From positions 92,330-156,329 of the forward strand of contig NZ_VLLL01000011.1 of the NCBI RefSeq assembly GCF_007994225.1: a DNA stretch of 64,000 nucleotides. The letters run 5' to 3'. Position numbers and translations under genes: made by a program. Source of the stretch: Stackebrandtia albiflava (GTDB taxonomy: Bacteria > Actinomycetota > Actinomycetes > Mycobacteriales > Micromonosporaceae). The notes below the pieces were generated by a model that saw only the letters and a list, made by a program, of their open reading frames with translations, searched no databases and was not told the origin of the DNA. How positions within the stretch are numbered: the first letter of the stretch is position 1; every line of letters begins with the position of its first letter. Positions 44,225 to 53,691 of this stretch are shown one piece after another.

Positions 44225-46431
44225 TGAGCGAGCAAGACTCCTACCGATCCGACGAGGAACGGTCCGGCGAACGGCGGTCACGGGGGCGGCACTACGCGCC
44301 CGACGACGACGCCCGGCCCGACGGCGACGACCGGGCCGAGCAGCAGGCTCCCCCGCCGCCACCCGGCCCCTTCCCGCCGCGTGGTCCCCGGCCGCCGCAG
44401 GCGTACCGCAGCAGTGCCTCGGTGCCGCCGCCTCCGGGGAACCGTGGCGCGGCCTCCGTTCCGCCACCACCGTCCTCGTCGTCGCAGGGCTACCCGTCCC
44501 GGCCGCAGGGCCCCCCGCAGACCTACCGCAGCAGTGCGTCCGTTCCGCCGCCTTCGGGGAACCGTGGCGCCGCCTCGGTACCGCCCCCGCAGACCTACCG
44601 CAGCAGTGCGTCCGTTCCGCCGCCTCCGGGAAACCGTGGCGCCGCCTCCGTACCGCCCCCGACGTCGCCGCCGCCCCCACAGCGACCCACGTCCCCGCCG
44701 CAGCGGCAGGCACCACCACCGCAGTCACCGGCGTCCCCGCCGCAGCGGCCGGCGTCACCGCCCCCGCAGCGGCCCCAGACGCCACCGCCGTCCGGGGCGC
44801 GACCGCAACAGCCGCCACCGCGGAACCCCGACGCGGCGCGTCCTGCCGCCCCGGCCGAACCGCCGACCAGGCAACCGTCCGCCAACGTGCCCGGTGCGCA
44901 GACCCGCAAGCTCGGTGGTGGCGGACGCGCGGAGACGCCCCCGCCACCGGCGGCCGGTCCCTCCTCGCCGCCGAGCCGCCCGGCCACCCCGGTGAACCGC
45001 CCCACGCAGCCACCGGCGGCCGAACGGGGCACGCCCCCGCAGCGGCCCCCGCAACCCGCGGCCTCCGGTGCAGACCGCGCCCCGGCGGGCGCGACACCGC
45101 CACCGTCCCGACCGCCGGCGACCCCGCCTTCCCGGCCGGACACGCCACCCGCCGGACCACCGACCCGATCCGTTCCACTGTGGCCGTCGACACCGGCCGG
45201 TGGCGCCGCGTCGTCCGGTCCGGGTCCGGCCGCCCCGGTCTCCCCGCCCCCCGGGCGGGCACCGGGCACCCCGCCGCCGACCTCGGCACCGCCGGTGTCG
45301 GGTGTCCCGGCAGGCGGGCCGGCGAGGCCACCGCAGCGTCCCGTGTCCGGTCCCCCCGCCGCGCCGCCCCGGCGGGCGCCCGTCGAGGGGCCGACCACCC
45401 GCATCCCCACCACACCGACATCCGGGCCGCCGGCGGCCTCACCGGTCTCCGGTGGACCGGCCCGGCCGGTGTCGGGTATGCCGAGCGGTTCCGCACGACC
45501 CGTGTCGGGCATCCCGGTCTCCGGGCCGGCCTCCGGCCCGGGCGGACCGTTCTCACCCGCGCCGTTCTCCGGCGGACCGGTTTCCGGTTCTCCCACATCG
45601 GGAAGCCCGTTCGCCTCGGTGTCGGGCTCGCCGTTCTCGGGTGGACCACTCGGGCGCCCGCTGTCGGCGTCACCCACCTCCGGCACGGTGTACGGACTGC
45701 CCACCACGGAGGACGCGCCGACCGTGGTCCCCACCATGGGCAGACCGGTCGATCCGGTCCGTTCCGCCGGGTTCCACGCCAACGCGCGCGCCCTGGAACT
45801 GATGGCGACGCCCGCGCCGCCGTCCGGCCTGGTCCTGGGACGTGACGCCGAGCAGAAACCGGTCGTGGCACCGATCTTCCGTCCCGACCCGGTGAAGGCC
45901 GTCGTCGTCGGCGGGGCCTTCGCGGCGCGGCTGGTGGTGTTCCGCGCACTGGCCGTCGGCGCGCGGGTGGCGGTGTGCACGACCCGGCCCCAGCTCTGGG
46001 AGGGCCTGGGCCGGGGAGCCACCGGCAGGGACGACCGACTGGCGGTCCTGCACGGCGACCGGCCCGTCACCGTCGACGCCAACCCGCACTCACCGGCGTT
46101 GTACGTGTACGACGTCGGCGAGCACGGCACGTCCACCACGCCGATCCTGGGACCGTGGCGTACCCAGCTCACGATCCTGCCCAAGCTGACGCTCTACGGC
46201 TCCCAGGCCGTCGAGGAGTCGCACGTGACGATCCTCCAGCGGCTCGGCGCCGAAGAGGTGGCCGCGGCCTCGGCGACGCTGCGGGTCAGCGGCGAGACCA
46301 TCGGCCTGTTCCAGATGCTCTACGACGACATGTTCGCGATGATGCGCATCGGCGCGAAGGAACGCTACGTGTGGGCGAACGCGACCTCGATCGAACGCCG
46401 CATGTTCGGGGAACCCGTACGGGACATGTGA
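44224..46431 (+). CDS. Proline-rich repeat protein with conserved C-terminal domain, ESX-associated
   Basis: 735 residues, start on TGATG shared with eccE. Residues 1-40 are charged; about 40-520 is Pro/Ser-rich disorder, containing three copies of a YRSSASVPPPPGNRGAASVP unit (residues about 60-145) and later PVSG/SGxP repeats. The final 200 residues are an ordered alpha/beta domain (VKAVVVGGAFAARLVVFRALAVGARVAVCTT...SHVTILQRLGAEEVAAASATLRV...WANATSIERRMFG), similar to domains encoded beside EccE in other actinobacteria. No signal peptide or membrane segment. Possibly a cytoplasmic scaffold or regulator of the secretion complex; function unknown. Confidence 0.7.
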   Translation: MSEQDSYRSDEERSGERRSRGRHYAPDDDARPDGDDRAEQQAPPPPPGPFPPRGPRPPQAYRSSASVPPPPGNRGAASVPPPPSSSSQGYPSRPQGPPQTYRSSASVPPPSGNRGAASVPPPQTYRSSASVPPPPGNRGAASVPPPTSPPPPQRPTSPPQRQAPPPQSPASPPQRPASPPPQRPQTPPPSGARPQQPPPRNPDAARPAAPAEPPTRQPSANVPGAQTRKLGGGGRAETPPPPAAGPSSPPSRPATPVNRPTQPPAAERGTPPQRPPQPAASGADRAPAGATPPPSRPPATPPSRPDTPPAGPPTRSVPLWPSTPAGGAASSGPGPAAPVSPPPGRAPGTPPPTSAPPVSGVPAGGPARPPQRPVSGPPAAPPRRAPVEGPTTRIPTTPTSGPPAASPVSGGPARPVSGMPSGSARPVSGIPVSGPASGPGGPFSPAPFSGGPVSGSPTSGSPFASVSGSPFSGGPLGRPLSASPTSGTVYGLPTTEDAPTVVPTMGRPVDPVRSAGFHANARALELMATPAPPSGLVLGRDAEQKPVVAPIFRPDPVKAVVVGGAFAARLVVFRALAVGARVAVCTTRPQLWEGLGRGATGRDDRLAVLHGDRPVTVDANPHSPALYVYDVGEHGTSTTPILGPWRTQLTILPKLTLYGSQAVEESHVTILQRLGAEEVAAASATLRVSGETIGLFQMLYDDMFAMMRIGAKERYVWANATSIERRMFGEPVRDM
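44398..44658 (+). repeat. Three in-frame copies of a 69-72-bp coding repeat
   Basis: Copies begin at 44398, 44518 and 44590 with CAGrcsTACCGCAGCAGTGC and differ at a few bases; copies 2 and 3 are directly adjacent (72-base period), copy 1 is separated by 51 bases of Pro/Ser codons. In-frame expansion or contraction by slippage is likely. Confidence 0.8.
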
Positions 46432-46438
46432 ACCACCA

Positions 46439-46481
46439 CGAAGGGGCGGGTCCGCGAGACGATCGCGGACCCGCCCCTTCG
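46439..46481. terminator. Terminator closing the eccE operon
   Basis: A 19-bp perfect stem: 46439-46457 with 46463-46481, 5-base loop, eight bases past the stop. It faces a converging gene and may serve both strands. Confidence 0.88.
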
Positions 46482-46594
46482 TCGTGTGTACCGACGAGAA
46501 CGGCGGCCGGGCCTCCCGCTCGGGAGACCCGGCCGCCGCCGGGTTCGTCTACTGCGTCGGAAGCCCCTCGGGAGCATCCGACGCCGGTGTGGCC

Positions 46595-47560
46595 TCAGCC
46601 CCGCCAGTTGTCCAGGTAACCGCGCGCCACCGCGGCGGCCCGGTCGGCGATCTCGGTCTCGCTCATCTCCGAGTACACGACGATCCGCGCGTACAGGTAG
46701 GCGTTGCCGTCGTACAGGTGGAGGCTGTAGTCGGCGGTCCCGGTGTCCTCGCTCCACGGGCGCGACACCACGAAGGCCGCCTCACCGATGCCGTCCAGGG
46801 TCGCGAACGTGTCCGGGTCGGCCTCCTCGGCCTTGCCCGCCACGTGCTCGAACTCGTTGCGGGCACCGGCGTCCCGCGTGAACACCACCGTGGAGACCTC
46901 CACGTCGGCGCCGGTTCCGGGTTCGGTACCGATGCGGACCGCGCACACCTGCTCGGTCTTGGAACCGATCGTGTCGGACTCCTCGGCGAGCGGCTGCACG
47001 TCACCTGACAGGTCGGACATCACCGACGTGTCCAACGGCGCGCACGGCTGCTCCAACGCCTCGTACGCCAGACCGGAGTCGTCGGCGGTCTCCTCACCGC
47101 TGCTCAACCACCAGACGCCCGTACCGACCAGCCCCACCACCAGCACCACACCCACGATCACGAGGGTCTTCACCAGGGGTGACGTCTTCTTCGCCCGTCG
47201 CCGGGCACGGAACCGGACCCGGTCCTCGGCGGAGACACGGTCGGCGTCGAAGTCGGCCGGGCCGTTGCCCCGGACCTCCGGCGGTACGTAACCCAACCGG
47301 CTGATCGCCTTCGTGTTCTCCTCGTACGCCCAGTCACCGTGCTGATCACCCATCGGCGCCGGAGACGTCGGCACGGGCTCACTGGGGTGTTCCGGTTCGT
47401 AGTGTGGCCGCCGGTGATCCGGTACCGGCGACTGGCGAGGCGGGTGACCACCCCGGTCCGGTGCCTGAGACGGATAACCGGACGGCCGCTGCGGGCCCGG
47501 CCGGCGACCGTACGGGTCGCCGCGGTGGGGGTCCTCACCGTAGGGTCGCGGGTTGTTCAC
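46595..47560 (-). CDS. Membrane-anchored protein with extracytoplasmic DUF3558-like domain (1)
   Basis: 321 residues from GTG 47560 (GAGGTGG just upstream); an upstream GTG at 47608 is possible. Cytoplasmic N-terminus rich in Pro/Arg/Gly (about 130 residues), one membrane segment (LVKTLVIVGVVLVVGLVGTGVWWL), then an external domain with cysteines (EQPCAPLDTSVMSDL; EQVCAVRIG). The domain resembles the DUF3558/sensor-type folds common on actinobacterial surfaces. Topology N-in/C-out. First of four similar genes, all antisense to the ESX-associated operon. Confidence 0.7.
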   Translation of the reverse strand: MNNPRPYGEDPHRGDPYGRRPGPQRPSGYPSQAPDRGGHPPRQSPVPDHRRPHYEPEHPSEPVPTSPAPMGDQHGDWAYEENTKAISRLGYVPPEVRGNGPADFDADRVSAEDRVRFRARRRAKKTSPLVKTLVIVGVVLVVGLVGTGVWWLSSGEETADDSGLAYEALEQPCAPLDTSVMSDLSGDVQPLAEESDTIGSKTEQVCAVRIGTEPGTGADVEVSTVVFTRDAGARNEFEHVAGKAEEADPDTFATLDGIGEAAFVVSRPWSEDTGTADYSLHLYDGNAYLYARIVVYSEMSETEIADRAAAVARGYLDNWRG

Positions 47561-47746
47561 GTCGCCACCTCGCTGCGTTGGCTCACGGGTTCCTTCGAAG
47601 GTTTCCACACATTAATAAGCCGGGACCGGTGCCACCACACGGCGTCCGGCCGCCATGCGCCCGAACGGATCCGGTGGCGCCGCCGCGGTGGCCGGATCCG
47701 GGGACACGGCCACCGCAGCGTATCGGGCGTCGCTTCGCCGTTCCGG

Positions 47747-48715
47747 TCAGGCCGCCTTCGACATCGTCAGCAGCTGGTTCACCAGATCGGTGGACGCCTC
47801 GATAGCGCCGTCCTGGCTGCCGCCGGAGGTGCCGAAGGCGTAGAAGCTCACCAACACCACCAGGTTGTCGGCGCGGACCAGCATCGTGACGCTGAAGTCG
47901 CCCGTGTCGAGGCTCGAACCGTCACCGACCGACCCCTCGTCCCACGACCCCGTGTGGTCGCGGACGTTCGACGTGGACGCCGGGTCCAGCCAGATGCTCT
48001 TGGAACTGCTGTAGTCGTCCTGCGCCGCGGTCGCGTCGTCGAAGAAGTCCGCCGTGACGTACAGCGAACCGTACTCACCACTGGCGTCGCAACTGAGCGA
48101 GTCGGTGTAGGCGGTCTCGGTCATCCCGCCCAGGGTCGAGTCCTGAGCAGTCAGCTTCGCCATGTCCACCCTGCCGCACAGTCCCTCCTGGAACGCGTAC
48201 GTGCCGCTGGAACCGCCCCCCTCGCCTTCGTCACCGCCGCCGAGCGACGCGATCACGACGATGCCCGCGACGACCAGCAGGATCACCACGACTCCGACGA
48301 TGCCGCCGACGATCCAGCCGGTGTTGCCGCCCCGCTGCGGGGTCGGGATCGGCGGGCCGTAAGCCTGTTTCGGGGGGCCGTAACCGGGCTGCGCGCCCGG
48401 ATACCCCTGCGGGGGCATCGGGCCGCCGCTGACCGGCGGTCCCGGAGGCCCCATCGGACCGTGCATCGGCACGGCCGTCACCGGTGCCGGGGCGTACTGG
48501 TACGGCGGAGGGGTCGAAGGACTGCCGCCCGGGGTCTCCAGCGAGTACTGGACACCCTCGTACGGCGACGGCTCGTCCGCCTCCGACGGAGGCTTGGCGT
48601 CGCCCGACCCCACGGGCGAGGTCGGGTCGGTGAAACCGAACGGCGAGTTGATGTCACCGCCTGGCCAGCCGCCCTCGCCCGGCTGGCTGGACGGCGGCTG
48701 ATATGGACCGGTCAT
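47747..48715 (-). CDS. Membrane-anchored protein with extracytoplasmic DUF3558-like domain (2)
   Basis: 322 residues from ATG 48715 (AAGGAG upstream). A Pro/Gly-rich N-terminus (about 130 residues: PPPYQYAP, GYPGAQPGYGPP) leads to the segment GGNTGWIVGGIVGVVVILLVVAGIVVIA, then an external domain beginning YAFQEGLCGRVDMAKLTAQ and including a second cysteine (SLSCDASGEYG). The membrane-segment DNA is almost identical to that of the next paralogue. Function unknown. Confidence 0.75.
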   Translation of the reverse strand: MTGPYQPPSSQPGEGGWPGGDINSPFGFTDPTSPVGSGDAKPPSEADEPSPYEGVQYSLETPGGSPSTPPPYQYAPAPVTAVPMHGPMGPPGPPVSGGPMPPQGYPGAQPGYGPPKQAYGPPIPTPQRGGNTGWIVGGIVGVVVILLVVAGIVVIASLGGGDEGEGGGSSGTYAFQEGLCGRVDMAKLTAQDSTLGGMTETAYTDSLSCDASGEYGSLYVTADFFDDATAAQDDYSSSKSIWLDPASTSNVRDHTGSWDEGSVGDGSSLDTGDFSVTMLVRADNLVVLVSFYAFGTSGGSQDGAIEASTDLVNQLLTMSKAA

Positions 48716-48803
48716 CGGGGAGCTCCTTGATCCTTGCCGGTGTGAAGATTGACAGGTGCGTCGCGGACCGCCGGCACGGGCGCCGACGATCCACGACAAG
48801 CCG

Positions 48804-49811
48804 TCAGGCCGCGGTCAGCGTCAGGATCTCCTCCATCAGCGCCAGGTTCATGGCCGGGATGTCGGACTCGCCGTACGGCATGTCGGTCCCGGCGACACCC
48901 ACCTGCAACGCCAGGTTCCCGGTCGTCGCGAAACTGTAGACGCTCGTGTCGGAGATGCCGTTCCCCCCGATCATCACGACGCCGTTGTCCCAGTCGCCCT
49001 CCAGCGTCGTCTCCTCGGGGTTCTCCAGGAACGACCACTCGATCATCGACTCGTAGGAGGCCAGGGCCTCCGCCTCGTCGGCACCGACGTCGGCCGTCAC
49101 CGTGACCACCGCGTACCCGTAGTCCTCGGTCGCGTAGGTGTACATGCAGCTCATGGACTCGCCGCTGTCGCTGCTCATGTCGGTGACGGGCTGGCTCTCC
49201 TCCATGCCGGCCTGCAACTGCGACATGTCGATGGTCTCGCAGAACCCGTCCACGTACTTGTAGGTGCCGCCGGTGGCCTCCTCGGTGCCCTCGCTCTCAC
49301 CGGTGTCGGTGCCGTCGCCGGTCTCGCCGGCCGTGGTGCCGGAGTCGTCGCCGCCGCCGATCACCCCGGTCATGAACAGGGCGCCCACGGTGACCAGCAG
49401 GATCACCACGACGCCGACGATGCCGCCGACGATCCAGCCGGTGTTGCCGCCGCCCTGCTTGGGAGTCGGCATCTGCGGCAAACCGCCACCGGGGTAACCC
49501 GGCGGCGGGTAACCACCCGGCCCGCCCGAGGACGGCGAGTGGTAGGGATCGGAGGGCTGCGAGGGCGGGAATCCACCACCGGGATAACCCGGTTGGTAAC
49601 CGGCCGGAGCGCCCGAGGACGGCTGACCGTACGGGTCGTACTGCGGCGGCGAGGCCGGGGGCATCCCGCCACCGGGCGGCGCGTACGGGTCCGGTTGCTG
49701 CGGGAACCCGCCGCCGGGTTGCCCGCCGTAGGGGTCGCTGGGCGGCATCTGGTTCGGGTCGCCGGGCCATCCCGGCGCGCCGGGTGGCCCAGACGGGGGC
49801 GGATAGGTCAT
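48804..49811 (-). CDS. Membrane-anchored protein with extracytoplasmic DUF3558-like domain (3)
   Basis: 335 residues. N-terminus is a Pro/Gly/Gln/Tyr-rich tract (DPYGGQPGGGFPQQPDPYAPPGG, YPPPGYPGGGLP), followed by GGGNTGWIVGGIVGVVVILLVTVGALF and an external domain starting YKYVDGFCETIDMSQLQAG with a second cysteine (MSCMYTYATEDYG). Paralogue of the gene at 47747 with a shared membrane segment. Probably senses or binds something at the cell surface, but no ligand can be named. Confidence 0.75.
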   Translation of the reverse strand: MTYPPPSGPPGAPGWPGDPNQMPPSDPYGGQPGGGFPQQPDPYAPPGGGMPPASPPQYDPYGQPSSGAPAGYQPGYPGGGFPPSQPSDPYHSPSSGGPGGYPPPGYPGGGLPQMPTPKQGGGNTGWIVGGIVGVVVILLVTVGALFMTGVIGGGDDSGTTAGETGDGTDTGESEGTEEATGGTYKYVDGFCETIDMSQLQAGMEESQPVTDMSSDSGESMSCMYTYATEDYGYAVVTVTADVGADEAEALASYESMIEWSFLENPEETTLEGDWDNGVVMIGGNGISDTSVYSFATTGNLALQVGVAGTDMPYGESDIPAMNLALMEEILTLTAA

Positions 49812-50074
49812 CTGCGTTCTTCCTTCACGGGGGCCTGAACCGGTCGTTCCGCCGGTTGGTCACGGTTGTCGCCTCGACGATCGGCCGGACGGCGGCGGAA
49901 ACCACCGTCCCACGAGCGGCCGACGTCCGGCCATCTGGAATTGTCTCCTAGCCCGATTCTGCGACGTGCGCGCCACCTGCGGAAGCGGTGCACGCCTCCG
50001 CGCCGGGACGACGGCCGGTCCACGACCTCACACATCGATCATGCAGCACCCCTGTGACGCCCGACATCACCCGA

Positions 50075-50635
50075 TCATTCCGATCCCATAACGTCCAGCG
50101 TGCCCTGCGCGATCGCCGGCAGCAGGTCCCGCGCCTCGGCGGCACCCAGGCCGTCACCGGTGATGACCAGCGACACCGAGGCCACCCCGTTCGAGTCGCG
50201 CACGTGCGCCCGGTACTCCCGCACCTCCGGCGACTCCACCACGACCACGAACCCGGCCTCGTCCGCGGCCGTCTCCAACCCGGACACCGTCAACCCCTCC
50301 GACTCCTCGAAGTCGACGGCACCGGCGTACGCCTCCCGGGCGTCACCGATGTCGGCCTCCACCCGCACGTCCACCAGCAACGTCACCGCCAGGTAGCGGG
50401 TCGCCTCCTCGTGGCCCAGCAGCTTGACCTCGCAGCCGAACCTCGGCGGATCCGCCTCCGGGCTGCTGCGATCCTCCCGGCCCTCCTCGACGGGGGTGAG
50501 CTGCACCAGCGGCCGCACGTCCACCAGACCGCAGAAGTCGCCCACCGCGGCGGCGTCGATGTCACCGGGCTCCGCCGAGTCCGACTGCGCCGTCCACACG
50601 ATCACCGCACCGACCGCCACCAACAACACCGCCAC
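50075..50635 (-). CDS. Membrane-anchored protein with extracytoplasmic DUF3558-like domain (4)
   Basis: 186 residues from GTG 50635, starting almost directly with the membrane segment (MAVLLVAVGAVIVWTA). The external domain follows the paralogue pattern: VGDFCGLVDVRPLVQLTP and a second cysteine in RFGCEVKLLG. It lacks the Pro-rich N-terminus of its neighbours. In-frame sequence upstream (RQFLHAGGLLGA) continues the hydrophobic stretch without a usual start codon, so the true start is uncertain. Divergent from the radical SAM gene. Confidence 0.65.
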   Translation of the reverse strand: MAVLLVAVGAVIVWTAQSDSAEPGDIDAAAVGDFCGLVDVRPLVQLTPVEEGREDRSSPEADPPRFGCEVKLLGHEEATRYLAVTLLVDVRVEADIGDAREAYAGAVDFEESEGLTVSGLETAADEAGFVVVVESPEVREYRAHVRDSNGVASVSLVITGDGLGAAEARDLLPAIAQGTLDVMGSE

Positions 50636-50756
50636 CGCGCCCAGCAGCCCACCGGCGTGCAGGAACTGGCGGCCGTGGGAGGGGCCGCGGTGCCTACCTC
50701 GGAAACCACTCGCCGGCCGTCCCCGATCGGGCGGCGACGAGGAGCCGATACCCTCG

Positions 50757-52772
50757 ATGGTTATGAGCGTGACCTCCGTTTATCCGCAGCTCGAAATGCT
50801 GCTGCCCCAAGTGGGCAAGCCTATCCAGTACGTCGGCGGCGAGTTGGGCGCCGTGGTCAAGGACTGGGACGGGGCCACGGTCCGCTGGGCGCTCATGTAC
50901 CCCGACGCCTACGAGGTGGGGGTGCCCAACCAGGGCGTCCAGATTCTCTACGAGGTCATCAACGAACGGGACGACGCCCTCGCCGAACGCACCTACGCGG
51001 TCTGGCCGGACCTCGAAGCGCTCATGCGTGAGCACTCCGTCCCGCAGTTCACCGTCGACGCGCACCGCCCCGTCGGCGCCTTCGACGTGTTCGGGGTCTC
51101 CTTCGCCACCGAGATGGGCTACACCAACCTGCTCACCGCCCTCGACCTGGCCGGGATCCCGCTCAGCGCCGCCGATCGCGACGAGAGCCACCCGATCGTG
51201 GTCGCGGGCGGACACGCCGCCTTCAACCCCGAACCGATCGCCGAGTTCATCGACTGCGCCGTCCTGGGCGACGGCGAGGAGGCCGTCGGCGAGATCACCG
51301 ACATCGTCCGCGACTGGAAGAACGAGGGACGGCCCGGCGGCCGCCGCGAACTGCTGCTGCGACTGGCCCGCACCGAGAGCATCTACGTCCCGCGCTTCTA
51401 CGACGTCGACTACCTCCCCGACGGCCGCATCCAACGGGTCGTGCCCAACCAGTCCGGTGTCCCGTTCCGGGTCCACAAACGCACCACCATGGACCTCGAC
51501 GCCTGGCCGTACCCGAAGAAGCCGCTCGTACCGCTCGCCGAGAGCGTCCACGAACGCTACGCCGTGGAGATCTTCCGCGGCTGCACGCGGGGCTGCCGGT
51601 TCTGCCAGGCCGGGATGATCACCCGCCCGGTCCGGGAACGCAGCATCGACACCATCGGCCGGATGGTCCAGGAGGGCATCGAGAAGTCCGGCTTCGACGA
51701 GGTCGGGCTGCTGTCACTGTCCAGCGCCGACCACTCCGAGATCGCCGACATCTGCTCCGGCCTGGCCGACCGCTACGACGGCGACAACGTGTCACTGTCA
51801 CTGCCGTCCACCCGCGTCGACGCCTTCAACGTCGACCTCGCCAACGAACTGTCCCGCAACGGCCGCCGCAGCGGCCTCACCTTCGCGCCCGAAGGCGGCA
51901 GCGAACGCATCCGCCGGGTCATCAACAAGATGGTCAGCGAAGAGGACCTGATTCGCACCGTCGTCACCGCGTACGGCAACGGGTGGCGACAGGTGAAGCT
52001 CTACTTCATGTGCGGCCTGCCCACCGAGACCGACGAGGACGTCGTCGGCATCGCGCGCATGGCCCACGAGGTCATCAAGGCCGGAAGGCAGGCGGCCGGG
52101 AACCGGGACATCCGCTGCACCGTCTCCATCGGCGGCTTCGTCCCCAAACCCCACACCCCGTTCCAGTGGTGCGGCCAGACCGACCCCGAGACCGTCGACC
52201 GCAGGTTGAAACTCCTCAAGGAGGCCATCAACTCCGACCGTTCACTGGGCAGGGCCATCGGATTCCGGTACCACGACGGGCGCCCCTCACTCATCGAGGG
52301 ACTGCTGTCCCGGGGCGACCGCCGCGTCGCCGCCGTCATCCGGCGGGTGTGGCAGGAGGGCGGGCGGTTCGACGGCTGGTCCGAGCACTTCTCCTACGAA
52401 CGCTGGGAGGCCGCGGCCGAGACCGAACTCACCGCGCAGGGCGTCTCACTCGACTGGTACACCACCCGGGAACGCGACGAACGCGAAGTGCTGCCCTGGG
52501 ACCACCTCGACTCCGGCCTCGACAAGGACTGGCTCTGGGCCGACTGGCAGGACGCGCTGTCCGAGGTCGAACAGGACGACTGCCGCTGGACCCCCTGCTT
52601 CGACTGCGGCGTCTGCCCCGCCATGGACACCGAGATCCAGATCGGCCCCACCGGCAGGAAGCTGCTACCCCTGGCCGTGGCCGGACCGGCGGGGGAGCGC
52701 GCGCCACACTCGCATCAGGGACACGGCCGCACCGACGCGGCCACCGCCACCGCGATCGGAGACCACCGGTGA
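50757..52772 (+). CDS. B12-binding-type radical SAM protein (TIGR03960 family)
   Basis: 671 residues from ATG 50757 (GAGGAG 12 bases upstream); ATG 50763 is possible. An N-terminal cobalamin-binding-like domain (residues about 30-220, VFGVSFATEMGYTNLLTALDLAGIPL...VVAGGHAAFNPEP) precedes the radical SAM core with CTRGCRFCQAG for the [4Fe-4S] cluster; DSSSADHSE-like and FAPEGGSERIR segments follow. The C-terminus has CFDCGVC. This and the next gene form the conserved actinobacterial pair upstream of rne/rng; the reaction is not known. Confidence 0.92.
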   Translation: MVMSVTSVYPQLEMLLPQVGKPIQYVGGELGAVVKDWDGATVRWALMYPDAYEVGVPNQGVQILYEVINERDDALAERTYAVWPDLEALMREHSVPQFTVDAHRPVGAFDVFGVSFATEMGYTNLLTALDLAGIPLSAADRDESHPIVVAGGHAAFNPEPIAEFIDCAVLGDGEEAVGEITDIVRDWKNEGRPGGRRELLLRLARTESIYVPRFYDVDYLPDGRIQRVVPNQSGVPFRVHKRTTMDLDAWPYPKKPLVPLAESVHERYAVEIFRGCTRGCRFCQAGMITRPVRERSIDTIGRMVQEGIEKSGFDEVGLLSLSSADHSEIADICSGLADRYDGDNVSLSLPSTRVDAFNVDLANELSRNGRRSGLTFAPEGGSERIRRVINKMVSEEDLIRTVVTAYGNGWRQVKLYFMCGLPTETDEDVVGIARMAHEVIKAGRQAAGNRDIRCTVSIGGFVPKPHTPFQWCGQTDPETVDRRLKLLKEAINSDRSLGRAIGFRYHDGRPSLIEGLLSRGDRRVAAVIRRVWQEGGRFDGWSEHFSYERWEAAAETELTAQGVSLDWYTTRERDEREVLPWDHLDSGLDKDWLWADWQDALSEVEQDDCRWTPCFDCGVCPAMDTEIQIGPTGRKLLPLAVAGPAGERAPHSHQGHGRTDAATATAIGDHR

Positions 52773-53527
52773 GCCCGCGACCACAACCCGAGGCCCAGGC
52801 GCCCGTGGTGCAGCGCATCCGGATCCGATACACCAAACGCGGACCGCTGCGATTCACGTCTCACCGCGACTTCGCCCGCGCCCTGGAACGTGCACTGCGC
52901 CGCGCCGACGTCCCCATCGCCTACTCGTCCGGCTTCCACCCACACCCCAGGGTGTCGTACCTGTCCGCCGCGCCCACCGGCGTCGCCAGCGAGGCCGAAT
53001 ACGCCGAACTGGCACTGCGGGACACCGCGGACCCCGTCGGCATCGGCGCCGCACTCGACCGGGCACTACCCCCCGGCCTGGACATCGGCGAGGCGGTCAC
53101 CGCCCACACCGGCGGTTTCGCCGACCGGCTGGAGGCGTCGTCCTGGCGGGTCGAGCTCGGCGGCGTCACACCCGACCGCCTCGCGGCCGCCGTCGAGACC
53201 TTCCTGGCCCACGACGAGGTGCTCGTCACCCGCCTCACCAAGAAGGGCAACCGGCGGTTCGACGCGCGTGCCGCCGTGGTCAGTGCCGCGTCCACGCCGG
53301 TTGCCGGGGTTGACGAGCCCGCGTATGCCATACTCGATCTTGTCGTACGGCAGGTGACACCTGCGGTGCGGCCCGATGACGTCTTGTCCGGGTTGTCGCT
53401 GGTAGCGGACTTGGAGCTGCCGGTGCCACCCCGAGTCACCCGGCTAGCGCAAGGGCCACTTGCGGCATCCGGTGACATCACCGATCCGTTGGAAGCCGAC
53501 CGTCGCGCTCCGGCAGATCGACACTGA
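52769..53527 (+). CDS. Radical SAM-associated protein, DUF2344 (TIGR03936)
   Basis: 252 residues; GTG overlaps the radical SAM stop by four bases. RIRIRYTKRGPLRFTSHRDFARALERALRRADVPIAYSSGFHPHPRVSY is the defining N-terminal block of DUF2344. In some bacteria this domain is fused to the C-terminus of the radical SAM protein, so the two gene products probably act together. The last 80 residues are weakly conserved and use slightly less GC-rich codons. Confidence 0.92.
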   Translation: MSPRPQPEAQAPVVQRIRIRYTKRGPLRFTSHRDFARALERALRRADVPIAYSSGFHPHPRVSYLSAAPTGVASEAEYAELALRDTADPVGIGAALDRALPPGLDIGEAVTAHTGGFADRLEASSWRVELGGVTPDRLAAAVETFLAHDEVLVTRLTKKGNRRFDARAAVVSAASTPVAGVDEPAYAILDLVVRQVTPAVRPDDVLSGLSLVADLELPVPPRVTRLAQGPLAASGDITDPLEADRRAPADRH

Positions 53528-53691
53528 GGGTGGCGGCCCGGCGCAACACGGCCGGACCGACCACCGGTACGGGTGACGAAGGCACGATTCGGCATCAACG
53601 CCGCCACCGGCGGGCCTGGGCATAGGGGTGTTCTTGACCAGGCAGTTGAAGACTTCGGCGGTGCCAACGCCGGCATCGCCACTGACAGCCA

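Noticed and set aside
42854..45949. 1031-codon open frame on the minus strand
   Set aside because: Antisense to eccE and the Pro-rich repeat gene; Arg/Pro/Gly-rich low-complexity product typical of GC-rich shadow frames, no ribosome-binding site, no recognisable domain.
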